Positions 1-9,924 of a stretch of DNA of 64,000 bases are shown one piece after another. The translations under genes and the position numbers were made by a program. The stretch spans positions 23,932,001-23,996,000 of the forward strand of contig NW_020825288.1 of assembly GCF_003286085.1 (NCBI RefSeq). The letters run 5' to 3'. The notes beneath the pieces were generated by a model. That model was not told where the DNA came from, did no database searches, and saw nothing but the letters and a program-made list of their open reading frames with translations. This DNA is from Drosophila persimilis (Eukaryota > Arthropoda > Insecta > Diptera > Drosophilidae). The first letter of the stretch is position 1. Every line of letters begins with the position of its first letter.

Positions 1-3000
1 CTTAGTTGTTTTTAGTCTTTATTTTAAATTGAAATAATTTTCTTTATAAACATATTTTCGTGGTAAAACTAAACAAAAAAAAAACTAATAATGTCTGGAA
101 ATTATAATTTTATTGAACCAAAAAAAAAAATAAAATGCAGGAAACAGCAAAATTAAACATTTTTTTTACTAAGAAAATATTTAATTTAATTAAATAGCAG
201 CTCATTGCAGGTGGTTTTTGTAGTTTTAAAAGTTGATCGATATTAAAGAAAAAATGTGCAGCTTCAATCCTAAATCCAATCAGTTTTTTGTGCTCTTCTT
301 CTTTCTCTGTGGACAGGACACCATAAAAGGAAAAATCCATGAAATATTAACTAAGGGGTCAAAGTGCCGAGGACGGGTGCACCATATGGTCGAGTCTGGA
401 CCTATCTCTCTGTCTCTCTCCACCTCTCGAACCCTTCAGGTATCTGCGTCATTGCTACAAACCAGGACGGCTGCTGCCTGGCATATGGCAGCGCCCTGCA
501 CCATGGGAGGGCTTAGCCACTTTTGAAATTATTAAATGAGAATAGTTTTGAATGGGGTTTCGTTGTGAGAATAACTTTTGCATTGCCCTGAGTCATTCTT
601 TGATTTTATACAGAACTTTAGGTCTGCTAAAAATGAAGTTTTAATTATGTTTATGGAAACGCCCAAACGCAAATTCTTTCATTTGGTAACGATCTGTTAT
701 GATTAGATCTGTTTTTGAGAAGGAAAAAAAGGTAGAAAAGCCGAAACCCAAACCAATGAAGATGAGTATTGCCTATGGTTTCAATGGATTCGATTGGATA
801 ATTGCAGAGCCCAATCTTGTACTTTTTTTGTAGTTCAATATTTTTGGAAAGAGTAAAAATAAGCAGAAAGTCACCTCTGAGCATGGTCGCTCACATTCAA
901 ACAAGTTCTTTCTCCACTGGAGGCTGTTATTTTGTTCATTTTTCCTCCAGATGTCACCCACTGTTCCAGTGTTCGCCGAAGCTGATGACATTGACGATGC
1001 TGATGGTCTTCCAGTCTAATGCGGCACCACATTTTGTAGTTGTCTAAACCAATTTCACAATTTACATAAACCCAGACTCACACACACCACACTCATTTAC
1101 AACAACAACGGCTGCTGCTGCTGTTGTTGGTAGTTTCTTGTGCCTCTCTCTAACTTTCTATCTCTGTCGAGTGGAAAGGCAATTTGAGTAATTTTTGCGC
1201 CAGCGGTGGCCGTGTGCCTAATTTGTGAGCATTACTATTCAGCCGGCGTTCGAGTCGAGTCGAGTCGAGCCAAGCCGAGCGAGCAGTTTATTCTGGCTTA
1301 AAATATGGACTTTAGTTCCAATCTCACCGGACGAACAGCACCCACGAATGGGGGTCGTTGAAGGGCTGTGGAGTGGATGGGAGGGCCACTTGCCATGCCA
1401 ACGGGGGGCAATGGCAATCCCTGAAAACTGACGGAGAGCAAGAAAACAATTTGAGTGTTATTGCACGTTTCACTCTTTCTGCTGTGTATCTGCGTGTCTG
1501 TCTCTCTGACTATTGTCAAGTGCGGTAAATGGCTAGATCACACTTCATGCTGTGGCTCCTTTTTCATCTCCTGTGCTAAAGCAAACAAAGGGAGAACACG
1601 GCAGAAACCCAGAAAATTAATCGGCTTAAGGGGCATAGTTTTGTGGCATGGCCATCTCTCTTGTGTATGTCCTTTTTGACAAGCGTTTTTCCCGGAGGCC
1701 AAAGAGTATACTATCTTCTTGTAGATGTCTGTTACACACAAAATAAAAGGGTATTGCTTGGTCGTAGCATCAACTAAAATATCTTCGCTTCTTACGAATT
1801 ACAAACACTCAATGTAGCACAAAAATAAAATTCGTTTTTGCTATTTGCTGCTTTTTTTTTGTTCATTGTTTGGCTGGATGGCAAATTCCTTTGAGGGGAA
1901 ATCAAAACCGAATTGATTTCCTGATAAATCGGTTTTAATTGAAAATGCAAACTCTGCCTTGAGCAACTCTTTCTCTCCGGCTTTGGGTGGATCCCTTTCA
2001 AGGATTGGAACTCTTGACAAACCAAACAAGGAGCAAAAAGGAAAAGCGAAAAAGTGCACCTACAGTTCTGGGTAGATTTCAAATGTACTATTTTGTTCTT
2101 TTTTAAGGGCGTGGGGGAGTGAAATTTTCAATTTGCATTTTAACAAAAATTTCACATTCGCTGGGAACCTTTTTTTTTGGCTGGGCCTGAAACTGGGCTT
2201 CGGTTGGACCTTATCAACACAGGCAAATCACACGCATCCGCTGGAAATGATTTCGTGAGGGAAATTTATGCGGTTGCCCTGTGTGGATTCTCTCTTTTTT
2301 CTCTTTGGAAGCTCCATCTTTTTTTTTGGGTTTCTCTCGCCAGCGAGACACGTAGATTTTCGGGCCAACTGAAACTGAAGGTAACCCGAGAATGGATTCT
2401 AGCAGAATGGTTGGATTGGCTTGCCCCACCTAAATCATTGGCTCTGACAAGAACGTGAAATGAAATAATTTTAAAATGCAAATTCTTTCTTATCAAGCCA
2501 CTGAAATCTTGGCCCTGAAATCAGCACAAAACCGTAGACTTCTGCTCCCGGCCCCCATGTCCATTGAGCATTGAACTTGTCCGGGATATCCTCAGGGGTA
2601 AAAGTGGCACTTGGGCTGGGGCTGAAGGTAACCGCAAATGAGTTTGTTTTCCTATCACGAATATTACGGCTTGAATGGGTATTGAAGGTAGGTATACCTA
2701 AAGTAAGAAGTTCATTCTGCAGGTTAAAGGTTAACCGAAATGAGGGCTTGAGGACATACGAAAATTAAGATGGAAAGAGGAGAGTGTACGCTTCTCTAGG
2801 CGTTATTATTACCACAATTATGTCTTCAGCGTATATCCTCTTTAGTGTCCGCAAATGAATTCTATGGATGGGAGCTTCTTAAAGGATTGTATGGAGTTTT
2901 TTCCTGATTCGGTTATACGTATTTTTTCTATGGAGAATATCACTTAAATTTGACCAAAACTTGTCGTCCGACTTCAAGGAGCATATCCGTTATATTTTCC

Positions 3001-5178
3001 TTAAAGAAAATATTTACAAAATAGAATTTCTAAAATAATTTTAACTTCTAAACAAATTTAGTGACCTTTAATCAAACGACAAATTCTCAGAATTTTTGCT
3101 CTAAATTGATGAAATCGAAATGATTTCAACTGCAGTCCGCAATTCCGCCCTCTTGTTGCCTGTTTTTGTGGTTTGCTCAAAAACTTTTCACTTCAATGAC
3201 TTCGCTGCCAAGTTCAAGTCTTGGTCCTGTTCCTAGTCTAGGTCTTGGTACACACCCCCACAATTTAGTGGGTGCTCAGCCCCAGGACAAACATGTCCTT
3301 CTGTGAGTGTCGGGGCAGAAAGTTGCTCAAAAAAGAAAGTTCCTCCGATTGTGGGTTGAGTGTTGAGCTAATCATTCCTGTGGCTTTCGCCTAGTTTTGG
3401 AAGATGCTCTTCCGTTTTTTTTTGGGTTGGTGTTTGGAATTTTACTGCCTGAAGTTATTAGCTTTGTAATCTTTTAATAAAGTTTCGCACAAATTGATGG
3501 GCCTTCAATTTATTTGCACAAAAGAAAACAAACAAGTTCAACATTCCGGGGTCTTGATTCTGGTATTCGACTGCGGGATACCTGGTAAAATAATTCAGGC
3601 GATGTTAGCTCCAATTTATAAATCTTCTCGAACCCAATATTTTATTTAAAATTCACAAATACCGCTTAAAAAAATCAAATTATTTTCGCTCATGAATTGT
3701 GCAAACATCGAACAGATACGGAACGGATGACAAATTTATGATTGGAAAATAATTACAATTGAAATGCAAACATATCATAAATTTAATAAAATAAATATAA
3801 ATATTTGTGCTGTTTTGCTGCATTTCATTTTGGTAATTAAAGCCAGGTGGCGGATGGGGTTGTGTGGACCTTTAATTTCCCTCGAAAACCCCCGGCCAAG
3901 GACGCTGGGGTACACGTGTATATGAGATGATTATGAAGCCAAAGTTACCATTTCTTTTTTGTCGGTGAGTTTTCCTCTAGGGCACACAAGCACAGTGGAA
4001 AAGCATAAAGAGGAAAAGTTTAAAAGGGAAACAGAGACCGGGCAAGGAAAAGGAAAAAGGCAGCCAAAAGTAACAAAAACAAGCAACTTTTACTCACTAA
4101 AAAAAGCCCACACAGAACCAGAAACAAAATGAAACGAAAGCCACCACAGGCAGTGACATTAAGCGGCAAATTTTTATGATTTTAATTAGCATAAAAGCGT
4201 AATTGAAAATTAACTGAAACGAAATACACGTGCGACTGTGTGTGACACAAACATTCAGAGAGAAGAGTGAGAAAGAGGTTGATGTTTTTTTTATTGAAAT
4301 TTAAATTCATGCGCCGTGCGTAAGATGATTGCAATAATTTTGGCTTTGAAGCGAGTCCTCTAGAATTTGTGATATAAATTTATTTGAATCTTTTTTGATT
4401 TGTAGAATTACATTTTAATAGGGATTTTCATTGTGTAATGGGTTAAACGGTGTTGTGATGGTTAAACGAGTTAGAATCAACAAAGATTACGTTAAAAAGA
4501 AGGCGAAAAGTTGTATACAATTAAATGAATCCTTTTGGGAGGATAGGGCAAGGGGTAGGGTGAGCAAAGAAAGTTGGTAAAAGTCCTCATCCTAAGATAA
4601 CAAATATAAAATCTAATATCTCTTTTAAATTGCATTTTCAAGTAAATTGCATTAAATATAAACGAAAGCCATATCCATTTCCGCTTTGACCCAGGCTGGA
4701 GAAGGGTGTAATGTAATTACACATTCTGCCTACATTTATGAATATTTTATTCACACAAAAAATACCTGTAATGCGTGCAGTATTGAATATTCAAATTGCG
4801 TTAATAATATAATTTAATTTGTTTTGGGCTTACATTTAATCAAATTCGGTTCAATTAACACGTATTTTTAATGTGATAACCAAGTGTGTATGTCAGAAAT
4901 GAAAAATCTGATTTTTGAACGAAAGTGAACTCAAACAAATTCATTTTTACTTTTGCTGGGATCAAGGCATTAAGTTCCGGCTTTCCACCTTCTTTAAACA
5001 TATTAAAATTGTAATTTGAAACCTAATTTAAATATTTCATTATATTCCCTAATCCATATTATTTTATGAATAAAAGTACGGGAACTTGCCCGAATCTTAC
5101 CACAAAAATCTCGTTAAATATTTTGCTTCAATTTAAGGACTGTCAAACAATTTCTGGTTTATTTTGCATTTTCCACAG
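1..5178. other. non-coding DNA upstream of dpr17 exon A
   Basis: This is AT-rich sequence with short open frames only, none with codon use or motifs of a real exon. It is most likely part of the first large intron of dpr17. I searched for an ATG followed by a hydrophobic core and a donor in phase 1 and found no convincing candidate. It contains a short CGAGT tandem at 1250-1271. Confidence 0.6.
1250..1271. repeat. CGAGT pentamer tandem
   Basis: There are about four copies of CGAGT (in the context cgttcgagtcgagtcgagtc), followed by related cgagc units. Confidence 0.8.
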
Positions 5179-6302
5179 AACTTGTCACCTGCAGCGAGGC
5201 AAAGCCGCAGCCGCAGCCGCAGCCACAGCCACACGCAGGGGCAGAGCCAGAGCCAGGACCAGCAATGGGGCAGGTACAGGCAGAGGCACAACCACCGACA
5301 CCGACACAGACACGGACACAGCTTATGCCAGCCCCGAGATCCACACTGTCAGATAGGCCAATGACAACACACAACGATCTAATTACGACAGCCAGGAACT
5401 TGACGACAGCAAAAAAACAAACAACAGAATACGAGGCGGCTTCAACGAGCCTGAGCGAAAGGGAAACAAGCACGGCTGTAGCCCGGGGCATGTCATCAGC
5501 AGCAGCAGCAGCAGCAGCGGGAACAGCTGTAGCAGAAGGTGCAGCGCCTGGTGTGGAGACGATGGAAGCGACCAAGTCAGCACAAATTGGGCTAACAACT
5601 CGGCCCGCAGAAGAGCAAGTACTAGAGCAAATAGCGACTGCAGCCACAGAAGCAGCAGCAACAACAACAGCAGCAGCAGCAGCAACAACAGCAGCAGCAG
5701 CAGTGGCAGCAGAAGAGCGTACGACAGAAACCACAACAGCAGCGGCAACAGCGACAGCGGCGATGCTCATATCAACAATTTATCCAGCATCAACGGAAAC
5801 GGATGGCCACAACTCCATTGAAACGGTGCCAGCAGAGAACCAGAAAAAGGAATCAGAAAACCAAGCATTGGGCAGAGCAGAGCTCCCTGCAGAGGATGAT
5901 GAAAGGAACTCGTTGATGCCACTGCCGCTACCGCATCCGGGTGGGGCTGATTCATTGACCAAGGGCTTCTCCATACCCACCTTCCTGCCACCATTTCCCG
6001 TTTTTGCGGCAGCGGATTTGCCAGCTTACCGAGCTGCAGCCGATGCAGCGGCCGCCGCCGCGGCGGCAATAGAAGAGGCAACCAAAGCAGCAGCAGCCGC
6101 AGCAGCTGCAGCAGCATCCTCGGAGGCAGCGACATTGTCGCCAGAGGAGCAACGGCGACGAATGTTTGATGAGCAACATTCGTTCTTGGCCGCCCACCGG
6201 GCGGCCCTGGACGGGGACGGGCAGGTGGTGCGACGGAATCTGACAATGCCGGTGCTAAACATCACCGCCCAAATGGGGAATCACGCCTATATGCCATGCC
6301 AG
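5179..6302 (+). CDS. dpr17: dpr17 exon A: low-complexity stalk and start of Ig1
   Basis: The acceptor ttttccacag ends at 5178. The frame is then open through Gln-Pro repeats, Ala/Thr runs encoded by GCA/CAG arrays, and a conserved end, LNITAQMGNHAYMPCQ, that starts Ig1. The donor is CAG|GTGAGT at 6302/6303, phase 0. With this acceptor the incoming intron is phase 1, the same as the signal-peptide intron of the other dpr gene here. A second acceptor, cctgcag ending at 5194, is possible and would be phase 2. The ATG at 5265 is internal and is not a believable start, because no signal peptide follows it. There are N-glycosylation motifs NLT and NIT near the end. Confidence 0.85.
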
Positions 6303-9300
6303 GTGAGTGAGTAATCTCCCTCTCTTTCTCCCTCCCTCACACTTGGCCCCCCAGAATCCCCTCCATTGCTGTGTGTCGCATAATCTCTTGGTCTGGCGTT
6401 GGGCTTTGCGGGTCGATGGGGGTTCGGTTAGGGCGCGTGATGTAAGTCAGCTAAGCCTTAAAGGTATCGCCCGTAAAGGGGTTTTTAATATGTGCTTACA
6501 TTTAATTGCGAGTATTAAATTTGAATTAAGTGTCACGTGTCATAAATAGCTGCGAAAACGGTTAAGCCGCTTAAAGCTTGCTACTTTTAAATACATAAAG
6601 AGCTACTTTTTAAAATACGTCAATCAGCAAAGGAAAGTGCCCAATTCTTGCTAAAAGTACACCATCAACGTGTCCGAGACTTCCAAACTATTAGTCCCGT
6701 GTCTGTTTACATTTATTTTAGCCCCATGCTGCTTTGTCCCATATAAGAGCACTCTATCTGGACCTCTGTGGCGTACCGACTGTCCCTTGTTGCCCTCAAA
6801 ACCTAACCTAAGTCCACAGACAAGAACTTCAGCAAACATGATGTTCATATTCCCTATGCCCATTACTGGACTCCCCTACAAGCTTCTGGCCGCTCCACGT
6901 GGACAATAACAATCAAGTTCAATTATCTGCAAGAAAGTGCTGTGACACTTGCAAAGCTTATCTAAACACTTCCAAAAATCCTAATCACTCCGGCTAAATT
7001 TAAAGGCATAAGCCAACCCTTAAAGCTTTGAGTTCCATGATGAAGCAGCGATGAAAACTGAAACCACTCAATGTGCTCGTAGAACGTCCCTGACTCAGTT
7101 ACTGACTCGTCTCTCAAAATTGAAGACCGACGAAGGGAAGACAGAGTGAATGTCGCACAGTGGCCCAGCCTCTTCATCCTTTTCTCACTTTCTGACTGTT
7201 TCTGAATTCCTTTTTAATTTCAACGGACCGGAGATAAAACTAGCATTTACATATTGCACACACCCGCACTCAGATACAGACACAGGCGCAGACTTTCACA
7301 CATCTACGCAGATACAGTCCACAGATACAGCTGGAGAGACACACTTATTTGCATGCATACACATGCCTGCACAATGTGTTTCACATACAGCCACAACAGA
7401 CATCAAATTTACATGCGTCTGTAGGTGTTTCTTCCTCCACAGATGTACACATACACATGCATATATCTATATATATATATATATATATGTATCTGTATCT
7501 GTAGAACACAATCCAACAACAGAACATAACAGAATGGGAGAGAGGGTGTACAAAAATAAATAAATTGTATGGAATTGTAAACGTTAAATAGATGCCTGGC
7601 TCGGCCCTGTGCCTGCTTCTCGCTCTATGTCTGGGCCTGGGTCCGGGGGCCTTGTTTGCGTCATAAAAAATAAACGTAAACAGAATGAATTGTTGATATG
7701 CAAATGAAATTATGTTGATCTGTGTTGGACCACAACCAGGAGCAGAAACAAAACCGGAAACGGAAAGGACTCCCGAGCAGAACACACCACGAAAGATGAG
7801 AAGCCCCAAACAGAAACACGCCACGAAGATGAGCCCAAGAGCAAAAGAATAGATAACTATAAGAATATTTCAGCAAAAACATAAGCACCTCCATCCTCCA
7901 GAGTCCATACTCCATCCTCCATACTCCATACTCCATCCTCCATCCTCCATACTCCATACTCCATCCCGCATCCTCCAGCTTCAACCTCATTTCCATTTCC
8001 TTGCGTTAGAAATTCTTTTGGATCTGATTTGCTGTCTGCTGATGCGCTTGAGCCATCAGATTTTTTAACCTGACACCAGAACGACAGGGCAACGTGCTCG
8101 GATTAGTGCCATTCTCTGTCCGGGTCCTTGGTAATTATTCATGTATGGATTAGCCAACAGCGAATGAAATTCGTGTAATGTAAAGGCTCATTAGCGGCAG
8201 ATTGGCCAGGGTTTTACATAATAATAGTTATGTAAATGATAGTTTGCTTAAGCTTTTGCTGGATAATTTCACGATTCAATAATTTTATCAGCAATTGAGT
8301 TGGCGTTCAGTTCGGTTTTTAATCGTTAAATTATCTATTCATCGATGGTAAATACACAGCCTCTGTATCCATTCTATAATATTTCTTAACAGAATCTCTT
8401 TTGACGTGCTTACGATTTTAGCTGACAGTTCAATTATGGCTTAAATTCTCTACCATTTCCGATTCCTCAACCATTTATGTATCTATCTGTCTGGTCTCTT
8501 CTCAGATACATCGCCTCTCCGACAAGCCCGTCTCGTGGGTGCGCATGCGCGACAACCACATTATCAGTGTGGACGAGACTACCTTTATAGCGGATGAGCG
8601 TTTCCAGTCGATCTTCCAGGAAGATCACGACTACACCTGGTCGCTGCAGATCAAATACGTAGTGCCCGACGATGCGGGCGGGTACGAGTGTCAAATGGCC
8701 ACGGAACCGAAGCTGAGTGCCAAAGTGCACTTGGAGATAGTCAGTGAGTACTCTTCGAACCCCAAAGAAGCCACCCTTATTAATGTAAATTTCGAAATCC
8801 CCATACAGCACCCAAGACTGAGCTAATTGGGGATCAGAGTCGCTTCGTTAAGGCCGGCAGCAAGGTGGCCCTCCACTGCATCGTTCGGGGGACTCTGGAT
8901 CCCCCAAAATACATCATCTGGTTCCGGGGCCAGAAGAAGGTGAGCGAGAGCGATGAGCGGACTGGGTGGTATACGCAGCTCGATCGCAATATCTTCGGGA
9001 CAGTGGGTGATAATCAAAATACGGTAAGTGAGGTGTTTACGGTCCTGCAGTTAGTTAGCTCCCACTGACGATAAACATTGATTGCAGATCGGTTCATTAA
9101 TTATACCGGTCGTGCGTAAAGAGGACTCCGGCAATTATACGTGCCAGCCATCAAACAGTGTCTCCGTCTCCGTGGACCTGCACGTCCTAAGCGGTAAGTC
9201 CCATTCTATAACCAACCCCCCCGCTATCACACAGAATGTGTGTCAGGTCGAATGATTCATATTAATCGCAACTGTCGCCACCACGAATTACGGATTGCCC

Positions 9301-9472
9301 AACAGGTGAATATTCCGCATCGGCCATCATGTCAACGGCATCGGTATCGTGGACGAAGACAAGGACGAGCACCAGCGGGAGAGGCACGTCCCAATTGATG
9401 CTGTGGATGCTGGGACTCCTGGGACTCCTTGGGGCGCTGCAGGGACCGTTGCACACACCCCAGACGACGTGA
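5179..9472 (+). CDS. dpr17: dpr-family two-Ig cell-surface protein, probably Dpr17 (5' end missing)
   Basis: This is a neuronal immunoglobulin-superfamily surface protein. Dpr proteins bind DIP receptors, and Dpr17 is known to bind DIP-gamma. Five exons join in frame: 5179-6302, 8506-8743, 8809-9023, 9088-9193 and 9306-9472, ending at TGA 9470-9472, and they give about 615 visible residues. Counting from the codon at 5181, residues 1-350 are a low-complexity Gln/Pro, Ala and Thr-rich stalk. Ig1 has Cys373, Trp385 and Cys436, with the Dpr hallmarks SWVRMRD and TTFIADERFQS. Ig2 has Cys477, Trp491 and Cys544. The C-terminus is a short hydrophobic tail (LMLWMLGLLGLLGAL) followed by 11 residues, which looks like a GPI-anchor signal. 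The exon with the start codon and signal peptide is not visible. The choice of dpr17 over other dprs rests on remembered similarity and length, so the family call is very secure and the paralogue call less so. Confidence 0.85.
7461..7488. repeat. TA dinucleotide microsatellite
   Basis: This is a run of alternating A and T, interrupted once by C, inside the first visible dpr17 intron. Confidence 0.9.
7888..7978. repeat. CTCCATA/CTCCATC minisatellite
   Basis: About twelve tandem 7-bp units alternate between CTCCATA and CTCCATC, with a few slipped copies. It lies in the dpr17 intron upstream of exon B. On the minus strand it gives a spurious repetitive ORF rich in Trp, Arg, Met, Glu, Tyr and Gly. 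Confidence 0.9.
8506..8743 (+). CDS. dpr17: dpr17 exon B: body of Ig1
   Basis: The acceptor ttctcag ends at 8505 and the donor is A|GTGAGT at 8743/8744. The exon has 238 nt and runs from phase 0 to phase 1. It encodes IHRLSDKPVSWVRMRD through YECQMATEPKLSAKVHLEIV, which holds the Ig1 tryptophan and second cysteine. The ORF shown from the first ATG (8539) starts too late. The minus-strand ORF over this exon is a shadow. Confidence 0.95.
8809..9023 (+). CDS. dpr17: dpr17 exon C: first half of Ig2
   Basis: The acceptor catacag ends at 8808 and the donor is ACG|GTAAGT at 9023/9024. The exon has 215 nt and runs from phase 1 to phase 0. It encodes PKTELIGDQSRFVKAGSKVA, then HCIV with the Ig2 Cys, IIWFRGQKK with the core Trp, and GWYTQLDRN. 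The flanking introns are minimal, at 65 nt (8744-8808) and 64 nt (9024-9087). Confidence 0.95.
9088..9193 (+). CDS. dpr17: dpr17 exon D: second half of Ig2
   Basis: The acceptor attgcag ends at 9087 and the donor is G|GTAAGT at 9193/9194. The exon has 106 nt and runs from phase 0 to phase 1. It encodes IGSLIIPVVRKEDSGNYTCQ, with the D-S-G-x-Y-x-C F-strand motif, followed by PSNSVSVSVDLHVLSG. The matching exon of the second dpr gene has exactly the same length and phases. Confidence 0.95.
9306..9472 (+). CDS. dpr17: dpr17 exon E: C-terminal membrane-attachment tail and stop
   Basis: The acceptor cccaacag ends at 9305. The reading GEYSASAIMSTASVSW matches the tail of the other dpr gene (GEYSASAIKSGSVSW), which fixes the frame. 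A basic, Ser/Thr-rich linker and a hydrophobic stretch of about 15 residues follow, with the stop TGA at 9470-9472. A hydrophobic segment this close to the end suggests a GPI-attachment signal, but a short type I membrane anchor cannot be excluded. Longer plus-strand reading through this region in another frame (9349-9612) is a shadow. Confidence 0.88.
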
Positions 9473-9904
9473 CTCGCCTATTGAATAAACGGGACCCATG
9501 GACACACGGACACGCGGTCGAGGATGCTGACTTGGATGCTGCGGACATTGGTGTCCAGCTTCCAATTATTTGTAAGCTTTTGCGCCATCTGCAGTTACGT
9601 AATTTAGGTTAGAGATTAATTAAAGGCGGCCTTGTAAATAGCAGAAATGTAGAGAGATGGCAGCAGGATTCTATAATTAGGTTAAATGTTACCATAACTC
9701 TCATGACTGCGTGTCAAATACTCGCACTCGTACTCCCCATACTCCCCATACAATTCAATCTACTGTACATTCATTTTTTAGTCATAGATACACGAAGGAA
9801 TTTTTCCCATTTCAAGTTGTGAAAACGAATCAATAATTAGATTATTGTCAGCAAATGATTAAAACACTAAAAACTTAACACAGAAATCAAGAAAAAAATT
9901 CATA

Positions 9905-9924
9905 AATAAAATGCATTCAATAAA
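9905..9924 (+). terminator. dpr17: possible dpr17 polyadenylation signals
   Basis: There are two AATAAA hexamers, at 9905-9910 and 9919-9924, about 430-450 nt after the stop codon. A third, at 9484-9489, is only 12 nt past the stop and less likely. Transcript data would be needed to choose. Confidence 0.35.

Larger units (their letters stand above)
6303..8505 (+). other. dpr17: dpr17 intron between exons A and B
   Basis: The intron is 2.2 kb and interrupts Ig1 right after its first cysteine, which is the usual dpr position. It contains a CA-rich block (about 7255-7460), a TA run and a CTCCATA/C minisatellite, listed separately. No coding potential was seen. Confidence 0.85.

Noticed and set aside
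3928..3963. Possible tiny first exon of dpr17 (ATG, short hydrophobic LPFLF, then GTGAGT)
   Set aside because: The hydrophobic core is too short for a signal peptide, and the phase (2) fits only the less likely acceptor at 5194.
5159..5770. 203-codon minus-strand ORF rich in Ala, Val and Ser
   Set aside because: It lies opposite the CAG/GCA arrays of dpr17 exon A; such repeats are open in several frames. The plus frame joins the Ig exons in phase, the minus frame joins nothing.
7661..7996. Minus-strand ORF with repeated Trp-Arg-Met-Glu-Tyr-Gly units
   Set aside because: It is a translation of the CTCCATA/C minisatellite within a dpr17 intron.
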